A stretch of 64,000 nucleotides of DNA from Candidatus Pseudomonas phytovorans (GCA_029202525.1 CP119325.1:1710001-1774000); one strand, 5' to 3'; shown: positions 1 to 7,978, counted from the stretch's first letter. Notes: generated from the sequence alone by a model not told the origin. Translations and numbers: made by a program.

Positions 1-659
1 ACCGTGTTGTAGTCGCGCCCGCCTTCCACTGCACCATACAGTGCGAAGTGCTTGACGATGGCCATGATGCTGTCGGGGTTGGCGGGGCTGCTGCCCTGGA
101 ACGAGCGCACCATCACCTGGCCGATCTTCGAAGTCAGGTAGGTGTCCTCGCCGAAACCTTCACTGGTACGGCCCCAGCGCGGATCGCGGGCGATATCGAC
201 CATCGGTGCGAAGGTCATGTCCAGGGCGTCGGCCGAGGCTTCGATGGCTGAGGTACGGCCGACTTTGGCGACGGCGTCCATGTCCCAGGTGGCGGCCATG
301 CCAAGCCCGATCGGGAAAATGGTGCGTTCGCCGTGAATGGTGTCGTAGGCAAAGAACATCGGGATCTTCAGGCGGCTGCGCATGGCCGCATCCTGCATCG
401 GGCGGTTTTCGGGCGCGGTGCGCGAGTTGAAGGTGCCCCCGATGCGGCCGGCGGCGATTTCTTCGCGGATCTTTTCGTGGGGCATTTCCGGGCCGATGCT
501 GATCAGGCGCAGCTGGCCGATTTTCTCGGCTTCGGTCATCTGGCTGATCAGGTGCTCGATGAACGCCTGCTTGTCCTGCAGGGGCGGGGCGTAGGGGGCG
601 GCAAGGGCCGCCTGACTGGCAAGGCCCATGGCCAGGCCCAGCAAAGACAGTTTCATCAT
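1..659 (-). CDS. bglX: Periplasmic beta-glucosidase, GH3 family (5' part only)
   Basis: Only about the first 219 residues are visible; the gene runs off the left edge. The start is ATG at 659, giving an MMKLSLLGLAMGLA-type signal peptide with cleavage expected after LASQAALA, so the product is periplasmic. The N-terminal glycoside hydrolase family 3 TIM-barrel is recognisable from EKIGQLRLISIGPE, FFAYDTIHGERTIFP, FAPMVDIARDPRWGR, EGFGEDTYL and KHFALYGAVEGGRDY. These match BglX, which removes glucose from beta-linked oligosaccharides. The catalytic Asp (SDW motif) would lie beyond the edge and cannot be checked. It is divergent from the TPM-domain gene, with about 190 bases between them for promoters. 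Confidence 0.9.
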   Translation of the reverse strand, partial: MMKLSLLGLAMGLASQAALAAPYAPPLQDKQAFIEHLISQMTEAEKIGQLRLISIGPEMPHEKIREEIAAGRIGGTFNSRTAPENRPMQDAAMRSRLKIPMFFAYDTIHGERTIFPIGLGMAATWDMDAVAKVGRTSAIEASADALDMTFAPMVDIARDPRWGRTSEGFGEDTYLTSKIGQVMVRSFQGSSPANPDSIMAIVKHFALYGAVEGGRDYNT

Positions 660-846
660 CAATTCCGTTGTGGGGCCTCTGCCGTATCCAGGGGTGATAC
701 GCGCGCGGCCGAAGTTTTCAGGCGGCTATTGTTGTACGATTCGCAGGCTTACTTTCCAGCAGCGGATTATGCCTGAATATGTCGCCTGCGGATGAAGCCC
801 CGAATGCCGGGACAACAACAATAAGAACGCTCAAGAGACCGACGGC

Positions 847-1464
847 ATGACCCCCTTCGACGAGTACCATCAACGGCAGATTGCCGAAGCCATTGCGCGT
901 GCCGAACGGCGCACTGATGCCGAACTGGTGACGGTGCTGGCCCGCCGTGCCGATGACTACGCCTATTGGCCACTGTTGTGGGCCGCCGTGCTGGCGCTGG
1001 CAGTGCCAGGCCTGTTGCATTGGCTGCTGGGTTGGCCCAGCGTGCGTGGCTTGCTGGTGGCCAACGTGCTGCTGTTCGTCGGCTTGTGCCTGCTGCTGCG
1101 CAACCCGCGCCTGGCCGGCTGGCTGATTCCCCGTGCCCTGCGTCGCTGGCGTGCTTCACGGCTGGCCCGCCAGCAGTTTCGTGAGCAGAACCTGCAGCGC
1201 ACCGCAGGCGCAACCGGTGTGCTGATTTTCGTCAGCGAGGCGGAGCGGCATGTGGAGATACTGGTCGACAGCGGCATCGAGCATTACCTGAATGCCACAG
1301 CCCGCGCGTCTATCGTCGCGCGCTTTGCCGAGCAGGTACGTCAAGGCCGGACTTTGCAGGGCTTCGTCGAGTGCGTCGATGCCTGCGGCGAACTGCTCAG
1401 CGAGCATGTGCCGCCTACTCATGCGCGTAACGAGCTGCCTAACCGCCTGGTTATCCTCGATTGA
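847..1464 (+). CDS. TPM-domain membrane protein
   Basis: 205 residues. Short N-terminal segment with the TPM-family signature (IAEAIARAERRTDAELVTVLA), two hydrophobic stretches (about residues 38-60 and 66-85) that look like membrane helices, then the second half of the TPM fold (GVLIFVSEAERHVEILVDSG). TPM domains occur in YgcG/Psb32-like membrane-associated proteins, often beside LemA proteins; no lemA is visible here, so it stands alone between bglX and a methyltransferase gene. The biochemical role is unknown. The start ATG at 847 gives an early N-terminus that fits the family. It is followed 30 bases later by a REP pair. Confidence 0.75.
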   Translation: MTPFDEYHQRQIAEAIARAERRTDAELVTVLARRADDYAYWPLLWAAVLALAVPGLLHWLLGWPSVRGLLVANVLLFVGLCLLLRNPRLAGWLIPRALRRWRASRLARQQFREQNLQRTAGATGVLIFVSEAERHVEILVDSGIEHYLNATARASIVARFAEQVRQGRTLQGFVECVDACGELLSEHVPPTHARNELPNRLVILD

Positions 1465-1493
1465 TTCGTAGTCCGATGGCTTAACGCAATTCC

Positions 1494-1581
1494 GGTGGGA
1501 GCGGGCGTGCCCGCGAAACAGGCGACACGGTGTCTGGCACCGGCTGTGCCGGTGTTCGCGGGCACGCCCGCTCCCACAGGG
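1494..1581. repeat. REP inverted pair
   Basis: Two copies of the P. putida-type REP core in opposite orientation: about 1494-1523 and 1552-1581. The 22 bases TGGGAGCGGGCGTGCCCGCG plus AA are an exact reverse complement between the copies. The spacer carries its own hairpin, CACCGGC-TGT-GCCGGTG. It fills the gap between the TPM gene and the methyltransferase gene and could act as a transcription attenuator or gyrase site, as REPs do elsewhere. Confidence 0.9.
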
Positions 1582-1631
1582 TGCCGGGCACACGGTAGAA
1601 TATGCATTCCGCTACCCAAGGCCTCTTTTTC

Positions 1632-2846
1632 ATGTCCGCCAGTAATACTGCCCCGTCCGCGCCGGATGCCCGCGCTCAGTTTCTCGACCTGCTGAACGCC
1701 GCCCTGCACGGCAACACCTTGGTCAAACTGGTGCTGGCGCGCCATGTCGGTGCCGATCAGACCTTGCAACGGATCATTGCCAAGCCGCTGCAGGTCAAGG
1801 GCCAGCCGTGCCTGTCGCTGGTCTACCGCCACCAGACCCGCGACATCACCCGTAACCTGCCGCTGGACCAGGCCCAGGCGCTGGTCGCCGAGCTGCTGCC
1901 TGACAGCTTCCGCAACGCCCACCTGTTCGATAATGACGGCGAAGTACAGCTGACCTTCAGCAAAAAGGGCAAGCCGATGCTGCAGCGTCACGGCGCGCAG
2001 GCACCGCGTGAAGTCACTGCCAGCAGCGGCCACGACCGCGAAAAGAAGCGTTATCTGGAGCTGTCGCGCCCGTTTTTGCGTGACCTGGGCGTAACCGATG
2101 CACAGGGTGCGTTGATCCCGTCGATGTCGCGCAAATGGAAGCAGATCAACAAGTTCATCGAGGTCTTCGACCACGCCCTGGCCAGCGCCCCGGTGCCGGC
2201 CGGGCAAGCCCTGCGGGTGGCGGACTTTGGCTCGGGCAAGGGCTACCTGACCTTCGCCATGCACGACTACCTGAGCAACAGCCTGGGCCGCGAGGCACAG
2301 GTCACCGGTGTAGAACTGCGCCAGGACATGGTCGACTTGTGCAACGCTGCTGCTTCGCGCCTGGAGCACCCAGGCCTGGAATTCCAGTGCGGTGATGTAC
2401 GCAGCGTGGTGCCCGAGGCCATCGAAGTAATGATCGCCTTGCATGCCTGTGACATCGCCACCGACTACGCCATCCATACCGGCATCCGCTGCAACGCCGC
2501 GATCATCATGTGTTCGCCGTGCTGCCACAAGCAGATCCGTCCGCAACTGCACAGCCCAGGGTTGCTGCAACCCATGCTGCAGTACGGGCTGCACCTGGGC
2601 CAACAGGCCGAAATGCTGACCGACAGCCTGCGTGCGCTCTATCTGGAAGCCTGCGGTTACGAAACCAAGGTGTTCGAGTTCATCTCCCTGGAGCACACCA
2701 ACAAGAACAAGATGATTCTTGCTGTGAAGCGGCAGAAGGCAGGAGACAACGGGGCTTTGCTGGAGAAGATAGGCCAGCTCAAGGGCTTCTACGGGGTGCA
2801 GGAGCATTGCCTGGAGACGTTATTGCGGGCGGATGGGTTGCTCTGA
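1632..2846 (+). CDS. Class I SAM-dependent methyltransferase (Methyltransf_32-like)
   Basis: About 404 residues. The C-terminal half holds a Rossmann methyltransferase domain with motif I VADFGSGKGYLTFA (about residues 197-210), an acidic residue after the next strand (VTGVELRQDM), and CGDVRSVVPE. A downstream Cys-rich motif, MCSPCCHKQIRPQL, is typical of the methyltransferase 32 / GSTCD-like group. The N-terminal about 140 residues look like a substrate-binding region. The substrate is not known; RNA is plausible. An upstream in-frame ATG at 1602 would add ten residues (MHSATQGLFF); I prefer 1632 because MSAS begins the conserved-looking protein, but neither start has a strong Shine-Dalgarno, so this is uncertain. 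Confidence 0.75.
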   Translation: MSASNTAPSAPDARAQFLDLLNAALHGNTLVKLVLARHVGADQTLQRIIAKPLQVKGQPCLSLVYRHQTRDITRNLPLDQAQALVAELLPDSFRNAHLFDNDGEVQLTFSKKGKPMLQRHGAQAPREVTASSGHDREKKRYLELSRPFLRDLGVTDAQGALIPSMSRKWKQINKFIEVFDHALASAPVPAGQALRVADFGSGKGYLTFAMHDYLSNSLGREAQVTGVELRQDMVDLCNAAASRLEHPGLEFQCGDVRSVVPEAIEVMIALHACDIATDYAIHTGIRCNAAIIMCSPCCHKQIRPQLHSPGLLQPMLQYGLHLGQQAEMLTDSLRALYLEACGYETKVFEFISLEHTNKNKMILAVKRQKAGDNGALLEKIGQLKGFYGVQEHCLETLLRADGLL

Positions 2847-2892
2847 TGGCAACCACCGGCAAGCCTGCGGGCGCGCTCCTGCGGGGCGCGTA

Positions 2893-3903
2893 CTAGCGTC
2901 GGGCGGCGGGTGGCGCGATTGCCAGATCTGCCAGCCCCAACGGATGCGTACTGGCATCAAAGAAATGCACCTGCGTCCCCGCTAGATCCCCGAATCGATC
3001 AATGTAATGTTGCTTCTGATTGATCACCGAGGCCTCGCTCAACGGCCTGATGGCGATCGACAGATACTGTGGCCGGGCCTGGCGGATGGCTTCGAGCAGG
3101 TGCTGGTCGCTGCTGTCCAGGTGCTGCCCGAACAGGCATAGCCCTTTGCTCTCTTGGGCCAATTGCCCAAGGCACCAGCTCAGATAATCGGAGTGGCGGA
3201 TGGCCCGCAGTTTTTCATCGCTGCGGTCTTCGTTGACGAACAGCGGCACCTCTCCCGGAATGTTCACCGCAAAGCCACCGAGCAGTTCGGCGTTGTCGGC
3301 GCTGCGTTGGCGGGTGGTGCCGTCGGGTAGCTTGAGCAAGTGCAGGCCGCCATGCAGGTGCAGCACCCGAGTGCCTTCGCTTTGGGTGCGGCGTACATCG
3401 AAGAAGCCTTGCTCGTCGAACAGCTTGGCGAAGCCGTGCGGGGCGTGTTGCACGGCCCATGGCAGCAGCAGGTCGTAGTTGCTGGTGTAGACGCTGCGGT
3501 AGCCGCGCAGGGCCTGGTTGAGGGCTGCCAGGGTGGTTGGCGGCATCAGTGGCCAAGGCAGGTGCACGGTGCGCACGGCGTGGATCAACGCTTCCTTGAT
3601 CGAGTAGTAGCGGTTCAGCGGCGCGGTGGAGTTGATGGCCAGCGCGGCGTTGGCGCGCACGGTGGTGTTGAGAGCGCTGAGCACGGGCTCGAACAGCTCC
3701 GTGCCCAAGGATTTGAACAGCGCCTGGTCACTGATTGCCAAGCCTTTCTTGCGCCCGGCGCGTTGCGCTTCCTCATATAGCGAGAAGTAACTGAACGGCT
3801 TCCACACTGCCCGACTGGCGCCGTTGCCCAGTAGCAGGGCGTCGCAGGGATGGCGGGCGGCGAGTTCTGGCCAGGGGGTGAGAGTGGCGTCAAGTGCGGG
3901 CAT
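2893..3903 (-). CDS. DUF4917 protein, SIR2-like fold
   Basis: 336 residues, no signal peptide or membrane segment. The sequence carries SIR2-type landmarks in order: LLLGNGAS (residues 23-30, nucleotide-binding loop), VYTSNYDLLLPW (138-149, the Asn/Asp motif), VLHLHGGLHLL (180-190, candidate catalytic His) and LCLFGQHLDSSDQHLL (255-270). This matches my memory of the DUF4917 family, which is SIR2-like. SIR2-like proteins bind NAD; in bacteria many cut it during abortive-infection defence, but that activity is inference here. It is a single gene convergent with the methyltransferase and lies upstream-adjacent to a toxin-antitoxin pair on the same strand, 149 bases away. Confidence 0.7.
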   Translation of the reverse strand: MPALDATLTPWPELAARHPCDALLLGNGASRAVWKPFSYFSLYEEAQRAGRKKGLAISDQALFKSLGTELFEPVLSALNTTVRANAALAINSTAPLNRYYSIKEALIHAVRTVHLPWPLMPPTTLAALNQALRGYRSVYTSNYDLLLPWAVQHAPHGFAKLFDEQGFFDVRRTQSEGTRVLHLHGGLHLLKLPDGTTRQRSADNAELLGGFAVNIPGEVPLFVNEDRSDEKLRAIRHSDYLSWCLGQLAQESKGLCLFGQHLDSSDQHLLEAIRQARPQYLSIAIRPLSEASVINQKQHYIDRFGDLAGTQVHFFDASTHPLGLADLAIAPPAARR

Positions 3904-4052
3904 GCTTAAGTCCGTTGGGCGGAGCGGGGAACGGGGGCGACTTTAGCATGTGATGCAAGGCGTGCGAGGGTTGGTGTCGAGGCAAGGGCATTGTGTTGCC
4001 TGGATTGGCCCATCGCCGGAAACTTTAGGCTATTGAACGCTGCACGGTTTTG

Positions 4053-4340
4053 TCAGTGAGCCAAGGCCTTCAATACATGGTCAGGATCGTTGCGTATTGC
4101 ACGCAGTAACGCCTTGGCAGGTCCAGTGGGTTCTCGCCGCCCCTGTTCCCAATTTCTCAAAGTTGCTACCTGAACATCGATGATCTCGGCGAAGCGTGCT
4201 TGCGTGAGCCCTGTCGCCTTACGAATACTACGGACCTGGAGTGCATCGATCTCGAATTCACGAGAGGGTGCACGCTTACCCTGGACGATGTCGTCCATCT
4301 GTTGAACGCTTTCCATCAACTCGTCAAAAAAACGGTTCAT
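4053..4340 (-). CDS. NadS-like HTH antitoxin
   Basis: 95 residues. An Xre-type helix-turn-helix occupies about residues 35-70 (IRKATGLTQARFAEII then VATLRNWEQGRREPTGPAKA). The N-terminal MNRFFDELMESVQQMDDIVQGKRAPSR-type region matches the NadS/HigA-2 antitoxin group that pairs with RelE/HigB-like toxins. It is the second gene of a two-gene operon and overlaps the toxin stop by four bases (ATGA at 4337-4340), implying translational coupling. By analogy with characterised pairs it should neutralise the toxin and repress the operon, probably through the palindrome at 4668-4682. Confidence 0.85.
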   Translation of the reverse strand: MNRFFDELMESVQQMDDIVQGKRAPSREFEIDALQVRSIRKATGLTQARFAEIIDVQVATLRNWEQGRREPTGPAKALLRAIRNDPDHVLKALAH

Positions 4341-4657
4341 GCAGGCCTCCAGTGTTCGATGATCGACCTCAGTGCCTGGCGTTGTTCACTGGACAGGTCG
4401 GGCTGATCATTTTTGCAGTAGATATAGAGCATGGCTATCTGTGATCTGGATATGAAGTGGTAGTAGATAACTCTGGCGCCGCCTCGTTTTCCGTGGCCGT
4501 TTGCGGCCACACGTATTTTGCGCAGGCCGCCCGTCCCCTCAATCACATCCCCTGCCTCAGGCGAAACCATTAGCCTGACTTGCAGTAGGCGGTAGGCATC
4601 GTCATCGAGGAGTTCTTTGACTCGCTTGGTAAACAAGGTTGTTTCGGTGAAAAGCAT
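4337..4657 (-). CDS. RelE/HigB-like type II toxin
   Basis: About 106 residues starting MLFTETTLFTKRVKELLDDD, the characteristic opening of HigB/RelE-superfamily toxins that partner NadS antitoxins. Further family features are GGLRKIRVAANGHGKRGGARVIYYHF in the core and IAMLYIYCKNDQPDLS, followed by the basic C-terminal helix. RelE-type toxins are ribosome-dependent mRNA endonucleases, so growth arrest is the expected activity. The start is taken at ATG 4657. A TTG at 4675 has a GGAAG upstream and would add six residues (MAYQSA), but it would lie inside the operator palindrome. Toxin-first order is normal for this group. The patch appears accessory. Confidence 0.82.
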   Translation of the reverse strand: MLFTETTLFTKRVKELLDDDAYRLLQVRLMVSPEAGDVIEGTGGLRKIRVAANGHGKRGGARVIYYHFISRSQIAMLYIYCKNDQPDLSSEQRQALRSIIEHWRPA

Positions 4658-4667
4658 AGCAGATTGG

Positions 4668-4682
4668 TACGCCAATGGCGTA
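4668..4682. promoter_or_regulatory. Candidate toxin-antitoxin operator palindrome
   Basis: Perfect palindrome TACGCCA-A-TGGCGTA, 10 bases upstream of the toxin ATG at 4657. Its position, directly before the first gene of an operon that encodes an HTH antitoxin, is where an autoregulatory operator is expected. Binding is inferred. Confidence 0.5.
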
Positions 4683-4686
4683 GCTT

Positions 4687-4825
4687 CCGGTTGCCCAGTG
4701 CTACAGAAAAGGACTGCCTGGCCTTACTTCAGGCGGGATAGCGAGGCTAGCGAATCTGGTCGCAACTAGCCGATCATCCCTTTCTGAGAGCCGGGTAGTC
4801 CTTTTCTCTACAGCAGTTGAACCGG
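4687..4825. repeat. 139-bp MITE-like inverted-repeat element
   Basis: Imperfect terminal inverted repeats of about 35 bases at 4687-4721 and 4791-4825. Both arms read outward as CCGGTT, then TGCT, then AAAAGGACT and CC.GG with small differences. A second nested inverted repeat lies inside (GGGAT...GGCTAG at about 4735-4750 against CTAGCC...ATCCC at 4766-4780), so the whole element can fold into one long hairpin. There is no coding capacity. It fills the gap between the toxin promoter and the 3' end of the SulP gene. It differs from the REP family found elsewhere in the window. Confidence 0.6.
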
Positions 4826-4842
4826 TAGCAAGAGCGCCAGGT

Positions 4843-6549
4843 TCAGCCCTGCTCTGCAACCGGCACACTGCGGCTCCGGTTGCGCCAAACCCGATACGCC
4901 CGAATCCCCGCCCGTACCGAGCCGAACAGCAGTTTGTCTTCCATCTCTCGCGCCATCCCCGAGCGCACCAGCATGCGCAGGAACGTGCCGCGGGCGCGTG
5001 CGATGGCGAAGAAGATGCCCTGTGCTGCCAGGGTGTCGCGCACTTCGCGCAGGGCAGCGATGCCGCTGACGTCGATGTTGGTGACCGCTTCGGCATCGAA
5101 CAGCACGGCTTTGGGCTGGTCCTGGCTTTGCACGGCTTCGAGCAGGCGCATTTTGAAGTAGTCGGCGTTGAAGAACAGGATCGCATCGTCGAAGCGGTAC
5201 ACCACCAGGCCCGGCACGGTACGCGCGTCCTTGAATTTGCGGATGTCGACCTGACCTTCGGTGCCCGGCAGCCAGCCCAGCACGGCATCGGTGGGCTGGT
5301 AGATGCTGTACAGCAGGCGCAGGATCGCCAGGGTTACGGCAAACACGATACCGGGCAGCACGCCCAGGCCCAGCACGCCGACCGTGGTCAGCAGGCACAG
5401 CCAGAACTCGAAGCGGCTCAGGCGGCGGATACGCCCCAGCGATTTGATGTCGATCAGCCCCCAGCCGGCCATCAACAATACCGCGCCCAATGCAGCCTGC
5501 GGGATCCACGCCATGGGCGCTGTAAAGAACAGCAGGATCAGGGCAATGACCAGCGCAGCGATGATGCCCACCAGCTGACTTTTGCCACCCACCATGTCAT
5601 TTACGGCAGTACGTGAGTCGGCGCCGCTGATGGCAAAACCCTGAGAAACCCCAGCTGCCAGGTTGCTGACGCCCAAGGCGACAAATTCGTGGTTGGCGTT
5701 GATCGCGTAGCCGTGCCGGGCGGCAAAGCTGCGTGCCGTAAGCATGGCGCTGCAGAAACTGACGGTGGCGATACCCAGGGCGTCGCGTAACAGGCTCTTC
5801 ATTTCCGCCAGGTTGCTGTGTGGCCAGGCCAGTTGTGGAATGCCGGCAGGTACCGGGCCGAGGATGGCGACGCCAAAGCGGTCGAGGCCAAACAGGCCGA
5901 CAAGCAGCATGAACAGCGCCACCACCATCAGTGCTGCCGGCAGGCGCGGGTAGCGCCGCGGCAGCCAGATAAGCAGGCCCAGCGCGGCGAGGCCGATGAG
6001 CAACGTGACCACGTGAATTTCGCCCAGGCGCTGGAAGAAGTTGATCAGGCTGAGAATGAAACCGTCGCCTTCGATCTTGAACCCCACCACCTTGGATAGT
6101 TGCCCGGCGATCAGGCTCAGGCCGATGCCGTTGAGGTAGCCGATCAGGATTGGCCGTGAGAAAAAACTGGCGATGAAGCCGGCCCGGGCAAGGCCGGCGG
6201 CAATCAGCATTACGCCGACCAGCACCGTGACGATCACCGACAGTTCGACGATGCGCTGGGGGTCGCCCATGGCCAGTGGTGCCACGGCCCCGGCGATCAT
6301 CGCGCAGGTGGCCGCGTCGGGGCCGACCATGAGTTGGCGCGAGCTACCAACAAGGGCATAGACCATCATCGGCAGGACGCAGGCATACAGGCCGTATTGG
6401 GGCGGCAGGCCGACGATTTGCGCGTAGGCGATGGCGATGGGGATCTGGATTGCCGCTACCGAGAGCCCGGCCTGCACGTCGGCATGCAGCCACTCGCGTC
6501 GGTAGTGCAGCAGGTTGGCAAGGCCCGGTAGCCAGCGGGAGAGAAACAT
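4843..6549 (-). CDS. SulP-family inorganic anion transporter with STAS domain
   Basis: 568 residues. The membrane part (about residues 20-430) has 10-14 hydrophobic helices and SulP hallmarks such as LSVAAIQIPIAIAYAQIVGLPPQYGLYA near the start and QGFAISGADSRTAVNDMVGGKSQL in the middle. The C-terminal STAS domain (about 440-555) includes GLVVYRFDDAILFFNADYF and NIDVSGIAALREV. SulP proteins move sulfate, bicarbonate or other anions in the inner membrane; the substrate cannot be told from sequence. ATG at 6549 is the natural start (MFLSRWLPGL). Single gene; its 3' end abuts the MITE-like element, whose hairpin could serve as its terminator. Confidence 0.88.
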   Translation of the reverse strand: MFLSRWLPGLANLLHYRREWLHADVQAGLSVAAIQIPIAIAYAQIVGLPPQYGLYACVLPMMVYALVGSSRQLMVGPDAATCAMIAGAVAPLAMGDPQRIVELSVIVTVLVGVMLIAAGLARAGFIASFFSRPILIGYLNGIGLSLIAGQLSKVVGFKIEGDGFILSLINFFQRLGEIHVVTLLIGLAALGLLIWLPRRYPRLPAALMVVALFMLLVGLFGLDRFGVAILGPVPAGIPQLAWPHSNLAEMKSLLRDALGIATVSFCSAMLTARSFAARHGYAINANHEFVALGVSNLAAGVSQGFAISGADSRTAVNDMVGGKSQLVGIIAALVIALILLFFTAPMAWIPQAALGAVLLMAGWGLIDIKSLGRIRRLSRFEFWLCLLTTVGVLGLGVLPGIVFAVTLAILRLLYSIYQPTDAVLGWLPGTEGQVDIRKFKDARTVPGLVVYRFDDAILFFNADYFKMRLLEAVQSQDQPKAVLFDAEAVTNIDVSGIAALREVRDTLAAQGIFFAIARARGTFLRMLVRSGMAREMEDKLLFGSVRAGIRAYRVWRNRSRSVPVAEQG

Positions 6550-6649
6550 GCGTCTTCCTTTCGAAATGTTTCACGAAACCATCTACGCATTGAAGCGGAT
6601 CGTTAGGGAAATGGCCATGGGGCAGATCAAAGGGAGGGGGGCAGAAACG

Positions 6650-6673
6650 AAAAAAGGAGCCAAGGCTCCTTTT
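6650..6673 (-). terminator. Intrinsic terminator downstream of tRNA-Gly
   Basis: GGAGCC-AA-GGCTCC stem flanked by six A on one side and four T on the other. Read on the minus strand it is a stem followed by TTTTTT, 40 bases after the tRNA 3' end. A separate perfect hairpin, ATGACGTT-GCTGG-AACGTCAT (6681-6701), lies between the tRNA and this terminator. Confidence 0.8.
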
Positions 6674-6715
6674 GACTGCGATGACGTTGCTGGAACGTCA
6701 TGCTGGAATGCGATG

Positions 6716-6789
6716 TGGAGCGGGTAGAGGGAATCGAACCCTCAACTAAAGCTTGGGAAGCTTTCGTTTTGCCACTAAACTATACCCGC
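6716..6789 (-). tRNA. tRNA-Gly (anticodon CCC)
   Basis: 74 bases including an encoded CCA. The cloverleaf can be read by hand: acceptor GCGGGTA/TACCCGC, D arm GTTT-AGTGGCA-AAAC, anticodon arm AAAGC-TTCCCAA-GCTTT with anticodon CCC, four-base variable region, T arm GAGGG-TTCGATT-CCCTC, discriminator T, then CCA. It decodes GGG glycine codons. It stands alone between the SulP gene and phaG and is followed by its own terminator. Confidence 0.95.
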
Positions 6790-6900
6790 GTCTGCGCAGC
6801 ACTTTTTACCAGAACCTTCCACGAATTAGAAGCCCAAGTTATAAAAAAGCTTGTCGGCACCCTGTAGTCTGCGGGTATCTGCCAGAGGGCGCCGAGCTGC

Positions 6901-7788
6901 TCAGATGGCCAATGCATGCTGCCCCTGTTGTACGTGATGATAGCGTTGACGAGGTTCACGCACGGTCGGCTTGAGGAAACCAAGCAAGACGCTGCGGGTG
7001 TTTTCGCAGGCGGTCTTGTTTTCCATGTCGAGGAAATGGCCCGCGTCGCGGATCACGCTGAACTGGCTTCTGCCCACATGCTTGCCGAAGTGCCGGGCAT
7101 CTTCGGCCGTGGTGTATTCGTCGCGGTCGCCGTTGACGAACAGCACGGGTATGTCGATATTACGCGCCCCATCCAGCGCTCGTTCCAGGTCGTGGTGCAG
7201 CACCTGGTTGATGTGGAAGTGCATCTGCGCGTACTCGTGGCTATCAAGGCCGCTGACGTGCCGGTAGTTGAAGCGCTTGAACAGTGATGGCAGGTGCTTG
7301 CCAATGGTGTCGTTGACCAGGTTGCCGACCTGATACCGGTCACAGGCGGCCAGGTACTGGCAGCCACGGTCCAGGTAGTCACGCATCGGCTCGTTGATCA
7401 CTGGCGAGAACGAACTCACCACCGCCTTTTTCACGTTCCGTGGCTGGTGCGCCAGCGCCAGCAGCGTGCTTGCGCCACCCCACGAGAAAGACATCACGTG
7501 GTCTGCCTGGAAGTGCTCGATCAGCTCAAGGAGGATATGCGCCTCGGTCTCCTTGCTGATAAGACGTTCCTGGCGGTTGTGCGGTTTGGACTTGCCGGCA
7601 TACGGCTGGTCGAACAGTACTATGTTGAACTGCGGGTGCAGGTTACGTACCGTTTGGGCGAACGAGGCGGTGGTAGCCAGCGAGCCATTGATCAGGATGA
7701 TCGTATTCTCGGCCGCTTCCGCGCGATAGAACTCCGTGTAAACCCGGTACTGACCTTGGATATCAAGTACAGCAATTTCTGGCCTCAT
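6901..7788 (-). CDS. phaG: PhaG, 3-hydroxyacyl-ACP thioesterase/CoA-transfer protein
   Basis: 295 residues, the same length as P. putida PhaG and closely matching my memory of it (MRPEIAVLDIQGQYRVY start, REPRQRY and QQGQHALAI end). The alpha/beta-hydrolase fold shows Ser102 in FSWGGAS, Asp223 in NGDRDEY and His251 in RDAGHFLD as the likely triad, and the PhaG/RhlA HX4D motif at His177-Asp182 (HVSGLD). PhaG draws (R)-3-hydroxyacyl chains from fatty-acid synthesis toward medium-chain polyhydroxyalkanoate when cells grow on sugars or gluconate. It is a single gene with a long (over 400-base) upstream region holding a stem-loop and REP elements. It is known to be induced under nitrogen limitation in relatives; no clear promoter could be assigned here. 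Confidence 0.95.
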   Translation of the reverse strand: MRPEIAVLDIQGQYRVYTEFYRAEAAENTIILINGSLATTASFAQTVRNLHPQFNIVLFDQPYAGKSKPHNRQERLISKETEAHILLELIEHFQADHVMSFSWGGASTLLALAHQPRNVKKAVVSSFSPVINEPMRDYLDRGCQYLAACDRYQVGNLVNDTIGKHLPSLFKRFNYRHVSGLDSHEYAQMHFHINQVLHHDLERALDGARNIDIPVLFVNGDRDEYTTAEDARHFGKHVGRSQFSVIRDAGHFLDMENKTACENTRSVLLGFLKPTVREPRQRYHHVQQGQHALAI

Positions 7789-7933
7789 GTCATCGACTCC
7801 TGGCGCAAAAAGGGTATTCGCGTCACCTAGGGTGCACGTTCTTTATGACAGGTAGGCATTTGCCTGAAGAGTATCCGGGGGGCCCTGTGTCGATCCTTGG
7901 CACTTGCGTCGACGGTATTGTTTTTGGCGGGCA

Positions 7934-7978
7934 ATTTGCCGTGCCCCAAGGCATCGAGGCCTTGGGTAGCCGGCAAAA
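7934..7978. other. Stem-loop in phaG upstream region
   Basis: CCCAAGGC-ATCGAG-GCCTTGGG is a perfect 8-bp stem, extended outward by TTTGCC (7935-7940) pairing with GGCAAA (7972-7977) across small internal loops. It lies about 150 bases upstream of phaG in the otherwise featureless 7789-8125 interval, in which I see no convincing ORF. There is no T-run on either side, so it is unlikely to be a simple terminator. Confidence 0.4.

Noticed and set aside
4675..4675. TTG start for the RelE-like toxin
   Set aside because: It would add six residues not typical of the family and put the operator palindrome inside the coding sequence.
7932..7949. Sigma-54 promoter upstream of phaG (GGCACG then TTGC on the minus strand)
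   Set aside because: The spacing between the two elements is one base too long for the strict -24/-12 geometry, so I do not list it as a promoter.
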